Positions 36,993-44,813 of a stretch of DNA of 64,000 nucleotides are shown here, piece by piece. Location of the stretch: NCBI RefSeq assembly GCF_000744105.1, contig NZ_JQLH01000001.1, positions 930,001 through 994,000 on the forward strand. Reading direction: 5' to 3'. Each line of letters begins with the position of its first letter. Position 1 is the stretch's first letter. This stretch comes from Maribacter forsetii DSM 18668 (GTDB taxonomy: Bacteria; Bacteroidota; Bacteroidia; Flavobacteriales; Flavobacteriaceae). The position numbers and the translations under genes were made by a program. A model generated the notes under the pieces. It worked only from the letters and a program-made list of their open reading frames with translations, did not search any database and had not been told where the DNA came from.

Positions 36993-37493
36993 TCATTGTC
37001 CATGTGGGTATGCGGACAATATTTTCTTAAGTTCTGAAATGGTGTGTTCTTTTTCTAGATGGAATCCTATATGGGGCAATGCCATAAATATGATTAAAAT
37101 AGCTAAGGGAATCAATGCAATATATAGCGCACTATCTTGGGTGGTTACCATAAAAAGTGTAACAAGAAATACACAGAAAATTACTGCAATGAACAGGTAT
37201 AAAAATATAGTTACAAATGAATCTACCTTTAGATTGATCTTTACTTTGGTCCCTTGGGGTGCTTCTAGAAATATACCCGTTACCTGAGGTAAAAATGAAT
37301 TTTGCTGGTATGTAAATTTTTTGCATTTAAAATGGTCAGGGAAGACGGTACCTACAAAATACTTGTTCAATTTGTTTATTGATCCAATTCTATAATTTCT
37401 GTTTTGTTGAATGTTTTCTCTCAAGTATTCTTCTAATTCTTCTATAGAAAGAGAGGTGGTCATATCTAATTTTGCTGAGGGAATAAGTTTCAT
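36993..37493 (-). CDS. Membrane protein of unknown function, two transmembrane segments
   Basis: 166 residues, family not recognised. Residues 1-90 look soluble (SIEELEEYLRENIQQNRNYRI, FPDHFKCKKFTYQQNSF). Two adjacent hydrophobic segments follow (VTIFLYLFIAVIFCVFLVTLFMV, in residues about 92-115, and YIALIPLAILIIFMALP, about 122-138). A charged tail ends ELKKILSAYPHGQ. A second Met at residue 11 (MTTSLS) is an alternative start. It follows the 398-residue secreted protein gene by 47 bp on the same strand. Confidence 0.6.
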   Translation of the reverse strand: MKLIPSAKLDMTTSLSIEELEEYLRENIQQNRNYRIGSINKLNKYFVGTVFPDHFKCKKFTYQQNSFLPQVTGIFLEAPQGTKVKINLKVDSFVTIFLYLFIAVIFCVFLVTLFMVTTQDSALYIALIPLAILIIFMALPHIGFHLEKEHTISELKKILSAYPHGQ

Positions 37494-37540
37494 TATAATT
37501 CTATGGTTTGTTTGAATAATGGCATTATAATGTTCGTCTT

Positions 37541-38737
37541 TTATTTACCCATTAATCGCTTTCCATTAATTGCAATATGTGTTTTTTTCTTATTTAAAAA
37601 ACAAAAAGAAGTAGTGACTTCAGTACCGTCGTCGTAAATAAACCTAGCTGTATAATCTGATAGGTAATATTTACCGCCCGATTTTTTATTGGAAGATGTA
37701 GAACCTCTGACATCACCAGTTGCATTCGCAAAACCTGTTTTGGAATGTGAAAAGCGACCATTAGATTTAAAACACCAAGAGCTAGCATTACCAACAGTAC
37801 TACCACCGCCATAACCACTGTAGCTGGAAGAGGTGATATTCCCATAGCAACCATTAAGTTTTAAGTCTTTAGAAGCGGGTTCGGTGAGCCAATCGCTAGC
37901 TTCTTCAAATTGCGCTTGGTCATATTCTTTTAATTCTAACTCGTTATTGCGCATTCTCCATTGACCCCAGTTTTTAGGGTTTTTTCTTTTAGATGCCGCA
38001 ACACCTGCAGAAAAGGTGTACCCTATATCACTTGTAAACGTTCCATCTTTAAATAGGGCTATGACATTACTTGTGGTACCCACCATGCCAGTAGATTGCA
38101 TGCCTGTTCCCAGTAGACCTCTTAGTTCTACCAACCCATCGGGAGCTTTACCTGGTGATAATGAGGTTTCGGATATTTCATTTATAACAGCTTCTTTAGT
38201 AGTAGTTTGGGTAGGTGCAGTATTTACGTTGTTAGAAGCAATACTTTTTTTACCGGTTGCCGTAGTTTGTCTAGTTACCATATCGGCTTTTATGTCTACC
38301 AATAGGTCGTCTAACCTAGCGCCATATTTAAGAACGGTAATAAGATCGTTCGATGTTATAAGTCTAAGAAAGAAATTACGGCCATCTTTTAGTTTACCAC
38401 CCTGGTAGGCGACTTGCATGGTAACACCTTTGTTGTCTTTGTAACTATTGGTAATACCGTAATCCTCTTTTTCAGGTTTTACAATCCATTTTTTAAGAGG
38501 CGCACCTATTTCTTTTTGTTGGTCTTTTGCTGTTTCTAAAACCCAATTTTTTAAATCTTCATTGGGAGCTTCTATGGGACCATATGCGTACACGTTAAAT
38601 ATTTTATTACTCTTTAAATCGCTAGGGGTATATACCTTTATGTCTTCTTGATTACTTATATCCCATTTAGATTGGGCGGAAATTTCACTACAATAGATTA
38701 GTGAGATACAGTAGATAAATAGTTTTATAGTTTTCAT
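37541..38737 (-). CDS. Secreted protein of unknown function
   Basis: 398 residues, family not recognised. The signal peptide ends SEISAQ (about 22). The N-terminal half contains a conserved-looking NVYAYGPIEAPNEDLKNWVLE. A Thr/Ser/Asn-rich linker follows (about 160-185). The C-terminal half is Gly/Ser-rich with SSYSGYGGGSTVGN and ends in a small beta domain (YYLSDYTARFIYDDGTE, SFCFLNKKKTHIAINGKRLMGK). The repeated pattern of a printed text field then value (WCFKSNGRFSHSKTG) resembles stress- or envelope-associated proteins of Flavobacteriaceae without a known role. Confidence 0.6.
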   Translation of the reverse strand: MKTIKLFIYCISLIYCSEISAQSKWDISNQEDIKVYTPSDLKSNKIFNVYAYGPIEAPNEDLKNWVLETAKDQQKEIGAPLKKWIVKPEKEDYGITNSYKDNKGVTMQVAYQGGKLKDGRNFFLRLITSNDLITVLKYGARLDDLLVDIKADMVTRQTTATGKKSIASNNVNTAPTQTTTKEAVINEISETSLSPGKAPDGLVELRGLLGTGMQSTGMVGTTSNVIALFKDGTFTSDIGYTFSAGVAASKRKNPKNWGQWRMRNNELELKEYDQAQFEEASDWLTEPASKDLKLNGCYGNITSSSYSGYGGGSTVGNASSWCFKSNGRFSHSKTGFANATGDVRGSTSSNKKSGGKYYLSDYTARFIYDDGTEVTTSFCFLNKKKTHIAINGKRLMGK

Positions 38738-38894
38738 GGTTAGTGGAAAATGTTAACAAGTTAATAGTGCTTAAAAGTAGTTGAAAATGAATATTATAGC
38801 TACATTTTTGGTATTTTCTTCTAACAATATTTGGAAGTGTGAATAGGCAATAGCAATTAAAGGTATTAGCGTGTGCTGGTATTGTATTACGCAT

Positions 38895-38934
38895 AAAGGG
38901 CGATTAATTTCACGTTAGAAATTAATCGCCCTTT
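38895..38934. terminator. Long perfect hairpin, terminator-like
   Basis: AAAGGGCGATTAATTTC and its exact complement (17 bp) flank a 6-base loop. It lies 25 bp beyond the hydrolase gene's stop on the minus strand. The T-run is only three bases, so termination is likely but not certain. Confidence 0.72.
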
Positions 38935-38959
38935 ATACTTCAATGTATATAGAAGTCCT

Positions 38960-39934
38960 CTACTTTTTAATTTTCATCATAAAGGATCTCATTTTTGAAA
39001 TGATATCGTTACCATCTTCCTCTAAGGCAAAATGACCAGTATCATAAATATTGTAGTCAATGTTCTTTACATCTTTTTTAAAGGCATTAGCTCCGCTTTC
39101 AGGAAAGTAAGCGTCGTTCTTTCCCCATACAATTAAAAGAGGTGGTTGATTATCCCTTAGATATTGTTGCCACTTTGGGTAAAGTTTTAGATTATTTTGA
39201 TAATCATAAAATAGATCCATATTTACTTTATGGGCATTAGGTCTAGAGAGTCTAAGATAATCTAGATGCCAGGTATCCGGATTTACATTTTCAGGATTTC
39301 TAGTTCCATGTGTATATTGCCATTTTAGGGCATCAAGTGAAAACGCCGGTATAATTGTTTTTTCGGTTTCTGGGTTTCTGTTCTTCCAAAAAGCTCTTAT
39401 ACCACCCCAGGCATCTCCTAATCCTTCTTCATAAGCATTTCCATTTTGATTTATAATAGCCGTTACTCTTTCTGGGTGGGCTGTGGCAATTCTAAAACCT
39501 ATAGGTGCTCCATAATCTTGCATCATCAACGCGTATTTAGTTATTCCTTTAGCAATTAAAAAAGCACCAATTGTTGCTGCTATATTGTCAAAAGTGTACG
39601 TGTAGGCTGTTGAAGTTGGAAAATCGCTATTTCCAAAACCTGGATAATCTGGAGCAATTAAATGATATTCATCTGATAATTGGTCGAGTACTTTTCTGTA
39701 TTGATGAGAAGAGGATGGAAAACCATGTAAAAGAACAATTGTAGGATTGTTGTTGTCACCAGCTTCTCTATAGGCGATATTGACGCCGTTGATATCTATT
39801 TTTTTATAGGTGATCTGTGTCATTTTAGAGTTATTTTTTATGTGATATTTTGTATTGATTTTTGTGTGTGATTTGGTTTGAAATGTAGTCAAGGTTGCCA
39901 TTACAAATAGGCATATAAGAGTTCGCATATTCAT
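38960..39934 (-). CDS. Alpha/beta hydrolase with aspartate nucleophile (haloalkane dehalogenase/epoxide hydrolase type)
   Basis: 324 residues. An N-terminal hydrophobic stretch (RTLICLFVMATLTTF) may be a signal peptide; a Met at residue 38 (MTQITYKKI) would give the usual cytosolic start. The oxyanion motif is LLHGFPSSSHQYR (about 68-80). The nucleophile elbow reads MMQDYGAPIG, with Asp rather than Ser, as in dehalogenases and epoxide hydrolases. VWGKNDAYFPE and DTGHFALEEDG supply the acid and His 303-like residues. The real substrate is unknown. It follows the DUF1348 gene by 4 bp, and the operon is under the TetR-type regulator. Confidence 0.85.
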   Translation of the reverse strand: MNMRTLICLFVMATLTTFQTKSHTKINTKYHIKNNSKMTQITYKKIDINGVNIAYREAGDNNNPTIVLLHGFPSSSHQYRKVLDQLSDEYHLIAPDYPGFGNSDFPTSTAYTYTFDNIAATIGAFLIAKGITKYALMMQDYGAPIGFRIATAHPERVTAIINQNGNAYEEGLGDAWGGIRAFWKNRNPETEKTIIPAFSLDALKWQYTHGTRNPENVNPDTWHLDYLRLSRPNAHKVNMDLFYDYQNNLKLYPKWQQYLRDNQPPLLIVWGKNDAYFPESGANAFKKDVKNIDYNIYDTGHFALEEDGNDIISKMRSFMMKIKK

Positions 39935-39938
39935 TTTA

Positions 39939-40346
39939 TTATAGTTTTCTATCAGACTCTTTTATTTCTAAATCATTAATACTTGCAAAACGTTTTTGCA
40001 TTAATCCGTCCTCATCAAATTCCCAATTTTCGTTACCATAGGCTCTAAACCATTGTCCATTTTTATTTTGAAATTCATATTCAAACCTAACCGCTATTCT
40101 GTTATTTCTAAAACCCCAAAGTTCTTTTTTGAGCTTGTAGTGTAATTCGTTTTTCCATTTATCGGCTAGAAAATTTTGAACCTCTTTTCTACCGTTGAGA
40201 AAGCTGGTTCTATTACGCCACTCTGTATTTTCAGTGTATGCCATAGATACGGTTACAGGATCTTGACTGTTCCAGGCATCTTCTGCCATTTGCACTTTTT
40301 GTAGTGCAGTTTCTTCATTAAAAGGAGGTAATGGATATTTTTTCAT
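39939..40346 (-). CDS. DUF1348 / SnoaL-like (NTF2-fold) protein
   Basis: 135 residues, typical for DUF1348: PPFNEETALQKVQMAEDAWNSQDP, YTENTEWRNRTSFLNGR, FLADKWKNELHYKLKKELW, ending RFASINDLEI. The NTF2 fold forms a small-molecule pocket. Members are often encoded next to TetR regulators and hydrolases, as here, and function is not established. The palindrome TTACCGAA-CA-TTCGGTAA lies 15 bp before the start codon and should be its operator. Confidence 0.85.
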   Translation of the reverse strand: MKKYPLPPFNEETALQKVQMAEDAWNSQDPVTVSMAYTENTEWRNRTSFLNGRKEVQNFLADKWKNELHYKLKKELWGFRNNRIAVRFEYEFQNKNGQWFRAYGNENWEFDEDGLMQKRFASINDLEIKESDRKL

Positions 40347-40360
40347 AGTGAAAGTGTTTA

Positions 40361-40378
40361 TTACCGAACATTCGGTAA
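40361..40378. promoter_or_regulatory. Operator O1 for the TetR-type regulator
   Basis: TTACCGAACATTCGGTAA is a perfect palindrome with a 2-base centre. It lies between the regulator gene's 3' end and the DUF1348-hydrolase operon. A diverged copy precedes the regulator gene. Confidence 0.82.
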
Positions 40379-40397
40379 ATAGATTAATTAAATTTTT

Positions 40398-40961
40398 TTA
40401 TGTGTTTAAATATTTGTTTTCAATGTGCAGTAGCGCTGTTTCAAAGATTTTGATATCACCCATGCCTTTAGATACAATTAAGCTGCCTTGTATTTCTATT
40501 AATACTTGAATGGCTTTTGCTTCTGCATCTTTGGTACTAAAATTTAATGCCTTACCAATATTGACAAAGGTTGCAATCCATTCTTGCATACCGTTTTTAA
40601 TTTGTTCTTCAAATAGCTCAATACCTGCTTGCATTGATAGTGCCCTAAAAATGCAGGTTTCATTACCGCCATTGTAGAGTGTTGCAATTTCGGATAAACC
40701 TTTTTTTAATCTGGTCTCGGGTTTTAAATTGGTATCAAGCAATGCCTGATATACATTATCGGTCACCCAACTATTTAGGTGATTTAATACGGCATCTGCC
40801 ATTTCCTGCTTACCGTTAGGAAAACGATGATATAGACTAGCTTTTTTAAGTCCCGTTGCATCAGATAAATCTTTTAGGCTAGCACCTTCATATCCTTTTG
40901 ATCTAAATACTTTAGTCAAGCCTGTTAAAATTTCTACGTCTAATACTTTTTGCGGTCTCAT
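40398..40961 (-). CDS. TetR/AcrR-family transcriptional regulator
   Basis: 187 residues. N-terminal helix-turn-helix at about 25-48 (GASLKDLSDATGLKKASLYHRF). The remaining helical ligand domain (FRALSMQAGIELFEEQIKNGM and onward) resembles the TetR_C group found with NTF2-like and hydrolase genes. It should repress its own gene through O2 (40988-41005) and the downstream operon through O1 (40361-40378) until a ligand binds. The ligand may relate to the hydrolase substrate. Confidence 0.92.
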   Translation of the reverse strand: MRPQKVLDVEILTGLTKVFRSKGYEGASLKDLSDATGLKKASLYHRFPNGKQEMADAVLNHLNSWVTDNVYQALLDTNLKPETRLKKGLSEIATLYNGGNETCIFRALSMQAGIELFEEQIKNGMQEWIATFVNIGKALNFSTKDAEAKAIQVLIEIQGSLIVSKGMGDIKIFETALLHIENKYLNT

Positions 40962-40987
40962 GAGGCAAATATAGGAATATTTTTTAA

Positions 40988-41005
40988 TTACCGAACGATT
41001 GGTAA
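40988..41005. promoter_or_regulatory. Operator O2 for the TetR-type regulator
   Basis: TTACCGAACGATTGGTAA, 27 bp upstream of the regulator start. The outer TTACC/GGTAA are symmetrical and the left half is identical to O1, but the inner right half differs, so binding may be weaker. Confidence 0.72.
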
Positions 41006-41064
41006 AATAATTTAATTTTGCTTGCTATTTGGTGCGATAAAATAGTGAAGGAGAACTCTAACGA

Positions 41065-41571
41065 TTATGGCACATCGATAAAATATTTTTCAGTCAATGG
41101 TTCATCTTGCCAAAAAGCAAGCTCAAACGTCCAGTATGGTTTGTCTTCATATAGCATATGGTGATAGCCCCAAGTATACTGAAAAGCATAGTTTTTTTGT
41201 TTCTCTTCACTATAAATATTACCGAATAAATATATGGTAGATGAACCACTTACCCAATTGGAGTGTATTTCAATTTTATCTAAGACTACTTCTGTACCTG
41301 TAGGTATTTCTGCAATTGTCTCTAAATCAGAGTCCATTCCAAAACCATTTCCATCTTCTAAATAATAACTATAGTCTTCATATCTAGGCATGTCATAATT
41401 TAAAATTATCGTTGGTCTTTTCGTAGTTAATTTTTGATTTATGATCTCTGTAAACGGTTTTTCACGAGATATATCTCTGTATTTAGGTCTGGTAAGTATA
41501 TAGAACAATAGGGCAACTGTACCAATGACCAGTACTAAAAATATTCCGCAACCAATTGCTATTTTTTTCAT
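41065..41571 (-). CDS. Small membrane-anchored protein of unknown function
   Basis: 168 residues from MKKIAIGCGIFLVLV (frame open to 41613, which would add 14 poor residues). One N-terminal membrane segment (about 4-28) is followed by an extracytoplasmic domain (YRDISREKPF, GTEVVLDKIEIHSNWVSGSSTIYLFG, WTFELAFWQDEPL). Not recognised. It lies directly left of the truncated palindrome E1 and may be the edge of the cassette-like array, but I see no matching module ends. Confidence 0.55.
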   Translation of the reverse strand: MKKIAIGCGIFLVLVIGTVALLFYILTRPKYRDISREKPFTEIINQKLTTKRPTIILNYDMPRYEDYSYYLEDGNGFGMDSDLETIAEIPTGTEVVLDKIEIHSNWVSGSSTIYLFGNIYSEEKQKNYAFQYTWGYHHMLYEDKPYWTFELAFWQDEPLTEKYFIDVP

Positions 41572-41594
41572 TTCCGTCTGCGTTCTTAGCCGAA

Positions 41595-41688
41595 TTTTTT
41601 TGTTCAAATGCAAAGTCCATAAGATTTTGCGACATCATAAATATACACAGACCTTGGCGTTTAAACCTAAGCCCGCATTAATTATAGG
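41595..41688. repeat. Palindromic element E1, right half only
   Basis: Starts at a T-run and is identical to the right half of E4 (46583-46676), including GTCCATAAGATTTTGCG and CCCGCATTAATTATAGG. The left arm is missing. The IS110 copy begins right after TATAGG. The remaining tip (TTGTTGGC) is on the other side of the IS at about 42894. Confidence 0.75.
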
Positions 41689-41735
41689 CATCCTAAGTTA
41701 GTAATCTGTTATCTTTTATAGTTTAACAAAAGAAC

Positions 41736-41900
41736 AAAAGAGCAGAGTAAGGTTATTTTAGGTTTAGGAACTTCAGATTCCGTCAACAAAGAAAATCCCT
41801 GCTCTTTTACTATTCAAATACGATCAGTTCATTAGGTCATAAGAACCTGTTTCTAGGATGATGTATAGCATTAGTGTTTGTTCTTTGAAAATTTAATGAT
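41736..41900 (+). ncRNA. Candidate bridge-RNA region of IS110 copy 1
   Basis: Non-coding stretch before the transposase. AAAAGAGCAG (41736-41745) pairs with CTGCTCTTTT (41799-41808), and a second short stem AGGT/ACCT follows near 41845. IS110-group elements are known to express a bridge RNA from this left end. The structure is seen; the function is inferred. Confidence 0.45.
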
Positions 41901-42866
41901 ATGAATAAAAGTACAATTTTTGTGGGGATAGACATCTCGAAAGATGTTTTCGATGTATATGATACCAAGAGAGGCCATATCCAATACTGTAATGATGAAA
42001 ATGGTTTCAAGTTGTTCCGAAAGAGCATAACCGCCGATCATTGGTGCGTAATGGAAGCTACGGGATGCTATCACCACCAACTTGCCATTGACCTTTTCAA
42101 TAACGGTTTACGTGTTTCGGTGATAAACCCCTTGATCATCAAGCGTTTTATACAGATGAAACTGAACCAGGTCAAAACGGATAAGAGCGATGCCAAGATG
42201 ATCTGTCGCTATGGCGAAGAACAGGCAATGGAGCTATGGTCACCAGAGCCTGATTATATTGTGGAGAGCAAGACCCTTCAAGGAGTCGTGCGTCTTTATT
42301 TCAAGCAACGCACGGCTTTGAAAAATACGCTTCACGCCATGTCCACGAGTAAACGTGGCAAGGGCAAGCTAATGCGTTCCGTCGTCCGTCAGTTGAAGAG
42401 CCTGGACAAAGAGATCGGTTTGCTAGAGGCAGAGATCGAAAAATTGATACGTGCGAACGAACAGGAGCTTTATACAAGATTGAACACTATACCGGGTGTT
42501 GGTAGAAAGACCGCTATGCTCTTGATTGTTTCCACGAACGGTTTTCGGGATTTTGAAAGTTCACGGCAGTTGTCTTCCTATTTCGGTCTTGCCCCTAACG
42601 AGCGAAGTTCGGGCAGTAGTATCCGAGGAAAGTCCCGAATAAGTAAAACCGGAGATCCTCTAGTGAGGAACCATCTTTTTCTGTGCAGTTTTACAGCATG
42701 TATCCATAACCCTCAATGCAAGGCATTATATGATAGGATAGTCTTAAAAGGTAAAAGCAAAAAATTGGCTTTGATCGCAGTCTGTAATAAACTTATTAAA
42801 CAAGCTTACGGAATAGCTAAATCAGGTTTGGATTACGATAGAAATCATGTGGGTGGATTGAGCTAA
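41901..42866 (+). CDS. IS110-family transposase (DEDD, copy 1)
   Basis: 321 residues. The N-terminal RuvC-like DEDD domain has FVGIDISKDVFD (Asp 10), VMEATGCYH (Glu about 52) and KTDKSDAKMI (Asp about 93 and 97). The C-terminal Transposase_20 domain has IPGVGRKTAMLL and SSYFGLAPNERSSGSSIRGKSR, which carries the conserved serine region. The protein is intact. Known IS110 enzymes recombine DNA guided by a structured bridge RNA made from the element's own end. The second copy at 46889-47854 encodes the same protein without any difference. Confidence 0.95.
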   Translation: MNKSTIFVGIDISKDVFDVYDTKRGHIQYCNDENGFKLFRKSITADHWCVMEATGCYHHQLAIDLFNNGLRVSVINPLIIKRFIQMKLNQVKTDKSDAKMICRYGEEQAMELWSPEPDYIVESKTLQGVVRLYFKQRTALKNTLHAMSTSKRGKGKLMRSVVRQLKSLDKEIGLLEAEIEKLIRANEQELYTRLNTIPGVGRKTAMLLIVSTNGFRDFESSRQLSSYFGLAPNERSSGSSIRGKSRISKTGDPLVRNHLFLCSFTACIHNPQCKALYDRIVLKGKSKKLALIAVCNKLIKQAYGIAKSGLDYDRNHVGGLS

Positions 42867-42895
42867 ATATTATTTGTTTTTCAGCTCAGTTCTTT

Positions 42896-43753
42896 GTTGG
42901 CATTCGTTATTTCCGCGCGGATTAAGGACCGTAGTCATAAATTTCTGGAAACCACTTCGCATCTTGCCTCCAATGCCAATAAATTTCGCAATCCACAGAA
43001 TCGGTTTCAACCATTTCAATTAATTCCAAGTAATCCTTGTCCCAAATTTCAGTTGTGCCAAAATGTTCTTCTCTAGCATACCGAATTAAATTGTTCGCAG
43101 AACTATAAAGTCCGAGTTTCCTAAGAAAGTCAAAGTATTCAATGTTGATTCGTTTTACGCTGGTTGAATCACTATGCTTTAGTTTTGTTTCAAAATCCAA
43201 AAGTCCAACAATTTTAGGTTCGTTTGACCATTTGTTCTCTGTAATTTTTGATTCAGAGTTGTACTGCTTATCGATGTCTTGGAAAATTTCGTAAACTACG
43301 TTTTGGTTATTTTCCGTTTTTCTCCGATTCCAAAATTCCACGTAATATTTGTCCACTCCAGTTGTATCTGAAAATGAAGAAATAAAATTCTTTAATATTT
43401 GATTTAGTGATTTGTTCGCCCAACTAGTTTCTGTCCAATGGTCAGTAAATAAAGGTTTGTTGAATTCATCTTTAGAAAGGAATTTTTCAAGTCCAACCGT
43501 TTTTACTGAGCCATAAAATGTACTCAAGTTTTCAGAATCCCTGAGCCATTCATTTTCCGAGTAAGAACCGAATTGCCGAAAATCAACTATAGTTTCCAAA
43601 TAATCCTGATTCCATTGTCTTTTAATATCGTTTAGGAACTCATATTTTTTTTCGGGAAGTCCTTTTTTACAAGTTTCTTTTTCGACCGAAAGACATCCCA
43701 AAAAAAGTCCAATTATAAGTGAGAATGGTATTTTTTTCATAATGAATGCCAAC
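42896..43753. repeat. Module C1 bounded by inverted repeats GTTGGCATTC/GAATGCCAAC
   Basis: Perfect 10-bp ends at 42896-42905 and 43744-43753. They enclose one lipoprotein gene whose ATG is 4 bp inside the right repeat and whose stop is 17 bp inside the left one. The outer bases of each end belong to palindromes E1 (interrupted by the IS) and E2. Confidence 0.75.
42922..43740 (-). CDS. Putative lipoprotein of unknown function (module C1)
   Basis: 272 residues from MKKIPFSLIIGLFLGC (frame open to a TTG at 43752 that lies in the module-end repeat, so I chose the ATG at 43740). The lipidated Cys is about 16. The mature part is hydrophilic and helical (EFLNDIKRQWNQDYLETIVDF, NEWLRDSENLSTFYG, YFDFLRKLGLYSSANNLIRYA, IYWHWRQDAKWFPEIYDYG). 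Family not recognised. The gene fills its module almost end to end. Confidence 0.65.
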   Translation of the reverse strand: MKKIPFSLIIGLFLGCLSVEKETCKKGLPEKKYEFLNDIKRQWNQDYLETIVDFRQFGSYSENEWLRDSENLSTFYGSVKTVGLEKFLSKDEFNKPLFTDHWTETSWANKSLNQILKNFISSFSDTTGVDKYYVEFWNRRKTENNQNVVYEIFQDIDKQYNSESKITENKWSNEPKIVGLLDFETKLKHSDSTSVKRINIEYFDFLRKLGLYSSANNLIRYAREEHFGTTEIWDKDYLELIEMVETDSVDCEIYWHWRQDAKWFPEIYDYGP

Positions 43754-43939
43754 GTTTTAGCTATGAACAGTACGGGAGCAAACTAGCGTTTACTTTCCGC
43801 CACGCACATAGCGAAATCTTTTGGTTTTGTTTTTCTTTTTTTGTGTCAAAGCGAAATCCTAAAGATTTAGCGACCTTATAAAAATACGCAAACCCAGCGA
43901 TTAAGCCCGAAACCCGTATTGTTTATAGGTTGTGTTGGC
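43748..43939. repeat. Palindromic element E2
   Basis: 192 bp. Outer arms: GCCAACGTTTTAGCTATGAA...GTACGGG and CCCGTATTGTTTATAGG...GTTGGC. Inner stem: GCGAAATCTTTTGG (43811-43824) with CCTAAAGATTTAGCG (43858-43872). A T-rich loop lies between. The left 85 bp are nearly the same as E8. Confidence 0.82.
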
Positions 43940-43960
43940 AACAGTATTTTTGCACACAGT

Positions 43961-44248
43961 TTAGAGCATATTTTTCAAATCCTGTTTTCCAACAATCGCC
44001 ATTATGTCAACAATATCATTATTTATTTTGTAGTAAATACTGTCCGAACCGCAAACGCATCTTCGATACCCTGTTTTTATGTATTCTATAGATTCAAATG
44101 AATACGGTCTTTTAGCGATAATGTCAAAATATTCGAAAAAGGTTTCGAAATATTTGTCCGCTTGTTGCATTCCGAATTTTTTAACTCCGTAACGATGAAT
44201 TCGTATTAAGTCGTTCTTGGCTTCGTTGCTTAATCTATATTTAGTCAT
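43961..44248 (-). CDS. ParE/RelE-family toxin (module C2)
   Basis: 95 residues. Typical ParE pattern: KYRLSNEAKNDLIRIHRYGVKKFG, ADKYFETFFEYFDIIAKRP, GYRRCVCGSDSIYYKINND, IMAIVGKQDLKNML. Members of this superfamily poison DNA gyrase (ParE) or cut mRNA on the ribosome (RelE); which applies cannot be decided here, though the sequence looks closer to ParE. The start overlaps the antitoxin stop by 8 bp. Confidence 0.88.
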   Translation of the reverse strand: MTKYRLSNEAKNDLIRIHRYGVKKFGMQQADKYFETFFEYFDIIAKRPYSFESIEYIKTGYRRCVCGSDSIYYKINNDIVDIMAIVGKQDLKNML

Positions 44249-44480
44249 TAAGCTCAGACTTAGATTGCGCTAAAATTTGCTCTTTACTATCATTGGTAAA
44301 TCCACTATTTTCAGACTTTTCTAATTTAGCTCTAATCCAGTCGATTTCGATTTGCTGGTTTCTTGCCTGACGAATTAAGTCATTAACAAGTTCGCTTTTA
44401 CTTGAGTATTCCTGATTATCAACTTGTGTCTTTAACCATTCATCATTTGGTCGCGTAAACGATATACTTTGTCTTGCCAT
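44241..44480 (-). CDS. ParD-like ribbon-helix-helix antitoxin (module C2)
   Basis: 79 residues. The ribbon-helix-helix part is ARQSISFTRPNDEWLKTQV and SSKSELVNDLIRQARNQQ (about 2-45), which binds its own promoter in known ParD/CopG proteins. The disordered, charged tail (KLEKSENSGFTNDSKEQILAQSKSELND) should wrap the toxin. It precedes and overlaps the toxin gene, the usual order for such pairs. Confidence 0.87.
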   Translation of the reverse strand: MARQSISFTRPNDEWLKTQVDNQEYSSKSELVNDLIRQARNQQIEIDWIRAKLEKSENSGFTNDSKEQILAQSKSELND

Positions 44481-44546
44481 GAGAAATCTATTTTGATGCT
44501 AATTTACACCAAATTCGAACCAAATCCAAATTTTTGTAATATTGTT

Positions 44547-44656
44547 GCCAACGTCTCGGCTCGTATGTTTGGCTCTTAGTTTGAAGATACTATAATTATA
44601 TAAATAAAAGGAGGTTGATTAAGCCCAAAGCCCGTATTGTTTATAGGTTTTGTTGT
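44547..44656. repeat. Palindromic element E3, hybrid
   Basis: About 110 bp. The left part (GCCAACGTCTCGGCTCGTATG through ATTATATAAAT) matches the tandem units at 48.86 and 49.13 kb. The right part (AAAGCCCGTATTGTTTATAGG) matches E2 and E8. The two arms therefore pair poorly, as if the element had been recombined. Confidence 0.65.
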
Positions 44657-44813
44657 AATCTGTAGCGACACGTTTGAGTAAGCACGTTGCGATTCCGTTA
44701 CTGTATTTATTCCGTCCGAGTTAAGTCCATTTGCGCTACGATTGCGCAAGAGTCAAATCCATTTATTCAAACAAGCTAAAAGTCTATTTGTTTAATGTTC
44801 TTTCTTGGTGTAG

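Larger units (their letters stand above)
41689..42893 (+). mobile_element. IS110-family insertion sequence, copy 1
   Basis: About 1.2 kb. It is part of a 1304-bp block (41595-42898) that appears identical to 46583-47886; the block also includes flanking palindrome sequence on both sides, so the exact ends are uncertain by a few bases. The right end reads CAGCTCAGTTCT. No terminal inverted repeats, as usual for IS110. It is inserted in a palindrome arm between TATAGG and TTGTT. Confidence 0.85.
43934..44552. repeat. Module C2 bounded by inverted repeats GTTGGCAACA/TGTTGCCAAC
   Basis: Perfect 10-bp ends at 43934-43943 and 44543-44552. They enclose the toxin-antitoxin pair. The ends overlap the tips of E2 and E3. 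Confidence 0.75.

Noticed and set aside
41837..42080. Small minus-strand frames at the start of the IS110 transposase
   Set aside because: They are the complement of the transposase start and non-coding end, repeated in both copies only because the IS is duplicated.
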